Position numbers and translations under genes: made by a program
Origin: Pseudomonadota bacterium
Lineage (GTDB): Bacteria > Pseudomonadota > Alphaproteobacteria > Acetobacterales > Acetobacteraceae
Assembly: GCA_021829055.1 (NCBI GenBank)
Contig: JAJZCS010000070.1
Span: forward strand, 1 to 8,638
Length of the DNA: 8,638 nucleotides
Direction of reading: 5' to 3'
The notes under the pieces: generated by a model
What the model saw: the letters and a program-made list of their open reading frames with translations, nothing else
Database searches by the model: none
Told to the model about the DNA's origin: nothing
Shown here: piece by piece, positions 6,086 through 8,638 of the stretch
Position numbering within the stretch: the stretch's first letter is position 1
Layout: each line of letters begins with the position of its first letter

Positions 6086-7006
6086 TTAAATTAGGTGCGG
6101 TGCCAACGCGATTATTGTCTGAAGCAGTGTCGTCAATACGCCCTGCATACGGATGAACCCCTGTGTCGGAACAAGGTTGGCTTCATCCATATACAATTTT
6201 CGGGCAACTTCGATTTGTAGTACGTGGACGTGCTCGCGTGGTCGACCGTAATGGCGCGTGACATATCCTCCCGCATAGGGATCGTTACGACGAACAATGA
6301 AACCCTCGCCGCGCAGATTCACCTCAATCAAGGCAACGATGGCACGTCCACAAGCGGCACCATGCGCGTCACCAAGGACGAAATCTGGCTCCCGCTCGCT
6401 AAGTCCAGCATGGGCAGAAGGCATCGAATGGCAATCCAGTACTATGCAAGAGCCAAAGCGCTCTCGAGTTCTCGCGATCAATCGAGCCAATGCCGCGTGG
6501 TACGGCTTCCAGCACCTCTCAATACGCCTTTCAGCCTCCGCGAAACGTAATTTGTGGCGATATATCGGCTCGCCAAACGCAACGACCCGGGCAATGGTGC
6601 CAAGTCCGGCAGCGACGCGAGGGCTGGCATGATTAACGTGGGGGGGCAACATATCCTCGAACATCGCCGGGTCAAGCTCCCATGCCTCGCGATTCACATC
6701 GCAATAGGCGCGAGGAAACCGTGCAGCGAGTAATGGCAGACCTGCCGCCGGGGCAAAGCCAAATAATTCATCAACGAAGCAGTCCTCGCTTTTCCGCAAA
6801 GACCGCGAATCCAAGCGTGACGCTGCAAGGAAGAGAGGAGCGTAGTCGCTTCCGGAATGCGGGGAAGCGACTACGATTGGTGCGGTCTGATGCGCCGGCT
6901 CAAGCACTGTGATCGCCGGGTCGGGCACAGCACCGTCTTCCCGGAAGGTTTCCAGTTCCGAAACGTCCGACCTATTTGCAAACACGTCCCGATCCATACC
7001 CTTCAT
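6086..7006 (-). CDS. N-formylglutamate amidohydrolase family protein
   Basis: The family (FGase) hydrolyses N-formylglutamate to glutamate and formate, the last step of one histidine-degradation route, and is a zinc-dependent, carboxypeptidase-like fold. The product of ~306 residues has, counted from the GTG at 7009: ASPHSG (48-53), VDELF (79-83), DVNREAWELD (104-113), GLGTIARVV (135-143), DCHSMP (192-197), NDPYAGGY (242-249) and QIEVARKLYMDE (265-276), in the family order. No other hut gene is in view, so the physiological substrate is not settled and I give no symbol. The start is uncertain: GTG 7009, ATG 7006 and ATG 6997 are all in frame, and the family homology starts only about 30 residues in. 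ATG 7006 is used here because GTG 7009 lies inside a hairpin. The gene is convergent with the sRNA and divergent from the glgX unit. Confidence 0.92.
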   Translation of the reverse strand: MKGMDRDVFANRSDVSELETFREDGAVPDPAITVLEPAHQTAPIVVASPHSGSDYAPLFLAASRLDSRSLRKSEDCFVDELFGFAPAAGLPLLAARFPRAYCDVNREAWELDPAMFEDMLPPHVNHASPRVAAGLGTIARVVAFGEPIYRHKLRFAEAERRIERCWKPYHAALARLIARTRERFGSCIVLDCHSMPSAHAGLSEREPDFVLGDAHGAACGRAIVALIEVNLRGEGFIVRRNDPYAGGYVTRHYGRPREHVHVLQIEVARKLYMDEANLVPTQGFIRMQGVLTTLLQTIIALAPHLI

Positions 7007-7008
7007 CA

Positions 7009-7025
7009 CTGCACCGATGGTGCAG
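7009..7025. promoter_or_regulatory. Perfect palindrome at the divergent start region
   Basis: CTGCACC-GAT-GGTGCAG is a 7-bp perfect inverted repeat with a 3-bp centre. It lies between the amidohydrolase start and the + strand promoter candidate. As DNA it could be a dimeric regulator site. In the - strand transcript it would form a tight hairpin immediately before the ATG at 7006 and would cover the GTG at 7009. Confidence 0.5.
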
Positions 7026-7056
7026 ATTTGACGGGATCGCGGAGACGGTCAATGTT
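7026..7056. promoter_or_regulatory. Candidate overlapping divergent promoters
   Basis: On +, TTGACG (7028-7033) is a 5-of-6 -35 match with AATGTT (7051-7056) 17 bp later; this would start RNA near 7063, almost at the small ORF ATG. On -, TTGACC (7052-7047) is followed after 15 bp by TCAAAT (7031-7026), closer than ideal. The -35 boxes are good but both -10 boxes are weak, so this is tentative. Confidence 0.35.
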
Positions 7057-7064
7057 TAGTTGTC

Positions 7065-7208
7065 ATGAAAGATCACGAACCACATCAAACGGCCGATGCA
7101 CGGACCGGCGATCGCTATTTCTTGAACGGCACATTTTGGTGGATGCGCCACGCTGGCATGGAAAGTTACCTGAAAACACTGTCTTCGCGGGATAGGCTGG
7201 TTCGATGA
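7065..7208 (+). CDS. Small 47-residue protein overlapping the glgX start
   Basis: I do not recognise this protein. The frame runs ATG 7065 to TGA 7206-7208, and the stop overlaps the glgX ATG at 7205 as ATGA, the usual sign of translational coupling. The product is charged and aromatic, with RTGDRYFLNGTFWWMRHAGM in the middle and YLKTLSSRDRLVR at the end. It has no signal peptide or membrane segment, and it looks like a folded protein rather than chance sequence. No Shine-Dalgarno stands at the right distance, and the candidate promoter would start RNA about 2 bases before the ATG, so leaderless translation is possible. A competing 47-codon frame (7052-7195) has GGAG 7 bases upstream but an Arg/Ser/Cys-rich product typical of a shadow. 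It could be a glgX-associated small protein; function unknown. Confidence 0.58.
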   Translation: MKDHEPHQTADARTGDRYFLNGTFWWMRHAGMESYLKTLSSRDRLVR

Positions 7209-8638
7209 TGCCATCACGATTACGGGCCGGCGTACCAGACAAGCTGGGGAGCCATTGGGATGGCTTGGGAATTAATTTTGCAGTTTTCTCCGCGCATGCC
7301 GAGCGTGTCGAGTTGTGCCTGTTTGACGCACGTGGACGTCACGAAATCCAACGCTTCACATTACCTGAGTGCACGGACGAAGTGCACCACGGCTATCTGC
7401 CGGGTGCAGGACCTGGATTACTCTATGGCTATCGCGCTTATGGCCCTTATCAACCCGAACAGGGCCATAGATTTAACCCTAATAAGCTTTTGATAGACCC
7501 CTACGCACGGGCCTTGTCGGGACGTCTCATTTGGTCAGATGCATTATACGGATACCGCATCGGAACGGCGCAAGAGGATCTTTCGTTCGACCGACGCGAC
7601 AGCGCATTTGCGGTACCAAAATCGGTCGTCACTGCTGAGAGTCAAGATCGCACTTGGGCTCTACATTCTCCGCCACGCCATCCATGGTCGGAAACCATTA
7701 TCTACGAGGCGCACCTCCGCGGTCTCACCCGCCAGCGAAGCGATCTTCCCGAGCGAGTGCGGGGTACGTTTGCGGGGTTAGCGCAACCACAAATGATTGA
7801 GCATTTTCAACGGTTAGGTGTCACTGCGATCGAGCTGATGCCCGTCCATGCCTTCGCACAGGATCGTTTTCTCGTCGAACGAAAACTTTCGAATTACTGG
7901 GGCTACTCGACGCTTGGCTTTTTTGCCCCCGAACCACGTTACTGCGCCGATCCCGCGCATGCCAGCGCAGAGATTGGTGCGGCAATTGATCGCTTACACG
8001 CGGCCGGAATCGAAATTTTTCTTGATGTCGTCTACAATCATACATGCGAAGGTGGAGAACTGGGGCCAACATTGTCATGGCGTGGCCTCGACAATGCTAG
8101 CTATTACCGACTGCTACCAGACGCACCTCGATACTGCATCAACGACTCAGGCTGCGGTAACACGCTCAACATTGCCCATCCGCGCGTACTGCAGATGGTC
8201 GTCGATTCACTTCGTTATTGGGCTACGAACTTCCAGATTGATGGCTTTCGGTTTGACCTCGCCACGGTTCTCGGACGCGAAGCAAGCGGTTTCGATCCTG
8301 GATCCGGATTCTTCGACGCCGTTCGGCAAGACCCGGTATTGTCACGCTGTAAGCTGATCGCCGAACCTTGGGATTTGGGGTTGGGCGGGTACCAGCTTGG
8401 GAATTTCCCGCCCGGCTTCGCGGAATGGAATGCTTGCACCCGAGACACGCTCCGAAGATTTTGGCGAGGAGATTCATCGCAACGTCCAGAATTAGCGAAG
8501 GGGCTTATGGGTTCGCCAGAGCTGTTTGAGCACCACCGGCGACGAACCTATGCCTCGGTCAATTTCATCACCTCGCACGATGGCTTCACGCTCCGAGATC
8601 TCCTTAGCTACGCGGAGCGTCACAATGAGGCAAACAAA
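7205..8638 (+). CDS. glgX: Glycogen debranching enzyme GlgX (3' end outside window)
   Basis: GlgX (GH13 subfamily 11) cleaves alpha-1,6 branches of glycogen shortened by phosphorylase, in the cytoplasm. The frame is open from ATG 7205 to the last base: 478 codons of an expected ~690-720. An in-frame TAG at 7193-7195 rules out an earlier start. The N-terminal CBM48-like domain (about 8-110) opens with GVPDKLGSHWDGLGINFAVF. The catalytic barrel follows with ETIIYEAHLRGLT, YWGYSTLGFFAPEPRY, DVVYNHTCEGGELGPT (from 274), GFRFDLATVLGRE with the nucleophile D351, IAEPWD with the acid/base E387, and TSHDGFTLRDLLSY with D459. All three catalytic carboxylates are present. Its start overlaps the stop of the small ORF upstream. 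The missing C-terminus lies beyond the window. Confidence 0.95.
   Translation, partial: MMPSRLRAGVPDKLGSHWDGLGINFAVFSAHAERVELCLFDARGRHEIQRFTLPECTDEVHHGYLPGAGPGLLYGYRAYGPYQPEQGHRFNPNKLLIDPYARALSGRLIWSDALYGYRIGTAQEDLSFDRRDSAFAVPKSVVTAESQDRTWALHSPPRHPWSETIIYEAHLRGLTRQRSDLPERVRGTFAGLAQPQMIEHFQRLGVTAIELMPVHAFAQDRFLVERKLSNYWGYSTLGFFAPEPRYCADPAHASAEIGAAIDRLHAAGIEIFLDVVYNHTCEGGELGPTLSWRGLDNASYYRLLPDAPRYCINDSGCGNTLNIAHPRVLQMVVDSLRYWATNFQIDGFRFDLATVLGREASGFDPGSGFFDAVRQDPVLSRCKLIAEPWDLGLGGYQLGNFPPGFAEWNACTRDTLRRFWRGDSSQRPELAKGLMGSPELFEHHRRRTYASVNFITSHDGFTLRDLLSYAERHNEANK

Noticed and set aside
5754..6089. 111-codon + strand ORF across the sRNA locus
   Set aside because: It reads through the sRNA and its terminator, has an Arg/Cys-rich chance composition and no domain; the structured RNA explains the right half.
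7052..7195. 47-codon ORF in the glgX frame with GGAG 7 bases upstream
   Set aside because: The product is Arg/Ser/Cys-rich like a shadow, and the overlapping frame at 7065-7208 has better composition and an ATGA junction with glgX.
7848..8357. 169-codon + strand ORF within the glgX region
   Set aside because: It is an out-of-frame shadow; the glgX frame carries all GH13 motifs across the same bases.

Overview
The window looks like chromosomal DNA of an alphaproteobacterium, most likely Acetobacteraceae or a close Rhodospirillales relative. The grounds are the gene order pal-cpoB(ybgF)-tilS-ftsH, the wording of the proteins (for example the REGIAL-type start of mature CpoB and the HEGGH protease motif of FtsH), moderate-to-high GC, and a small RNA that carries the UUUCCUCCCU core of the alphaproteobacterial suhB/MmgR (alpha-r8) family next to an N-formylglutamate amidohydrolase gene. 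The assignment is by recognition, not by database search.

Left part (1-4876, all + strand): the end of the Tol-Pal cluster, with a 5'-truncated pal, an intrinsic terminator, then cpoB, tilS and ftsH. These are envelope-integrity, tRNA-modification and membrane-protein quality-control genes. cpoB and tilS are 36 bp apart. tilS and ftsH are separated by 158 bp with no convincing promoter.

Middle part (4877-6065): about 1.2 kb with no intact protein gene. It holds a decayed C-terminal fragment of a LysR-type regulator on the - strand with three reconstructable frameshifts, several inverted repeats, one terminator-like hairpin, and at its right end a compact ~84-nt small RNA gene with its own promoter and a UUCG-loop terminator.

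Right part (6086-8638): an N-formylglutamate amidohydrolase family gene on the - strand, convergent with the sRNA. A short divergent region with a perfect 7-bp inverted repeat separates it from an apparent + strand operon. That operon has a previously easy-to-miss 47-residue ORF whose stop overlaps the start of glgX (ATGA), and glgX itself (glycogen debranching enzyme), which is open to the end of the window. Since glgX has no stop inside the window and the 47-residue ORF is short, both could be missed by a simple ORF scan.

I saw no mobile element with recognisable transposase, no CRISPR array, no tRNA or rRNA, and no clear new multi-gene system. The most interesting elements are the sRNA locus, the small coupled ORF and the palindrome in the divergent promoter region.
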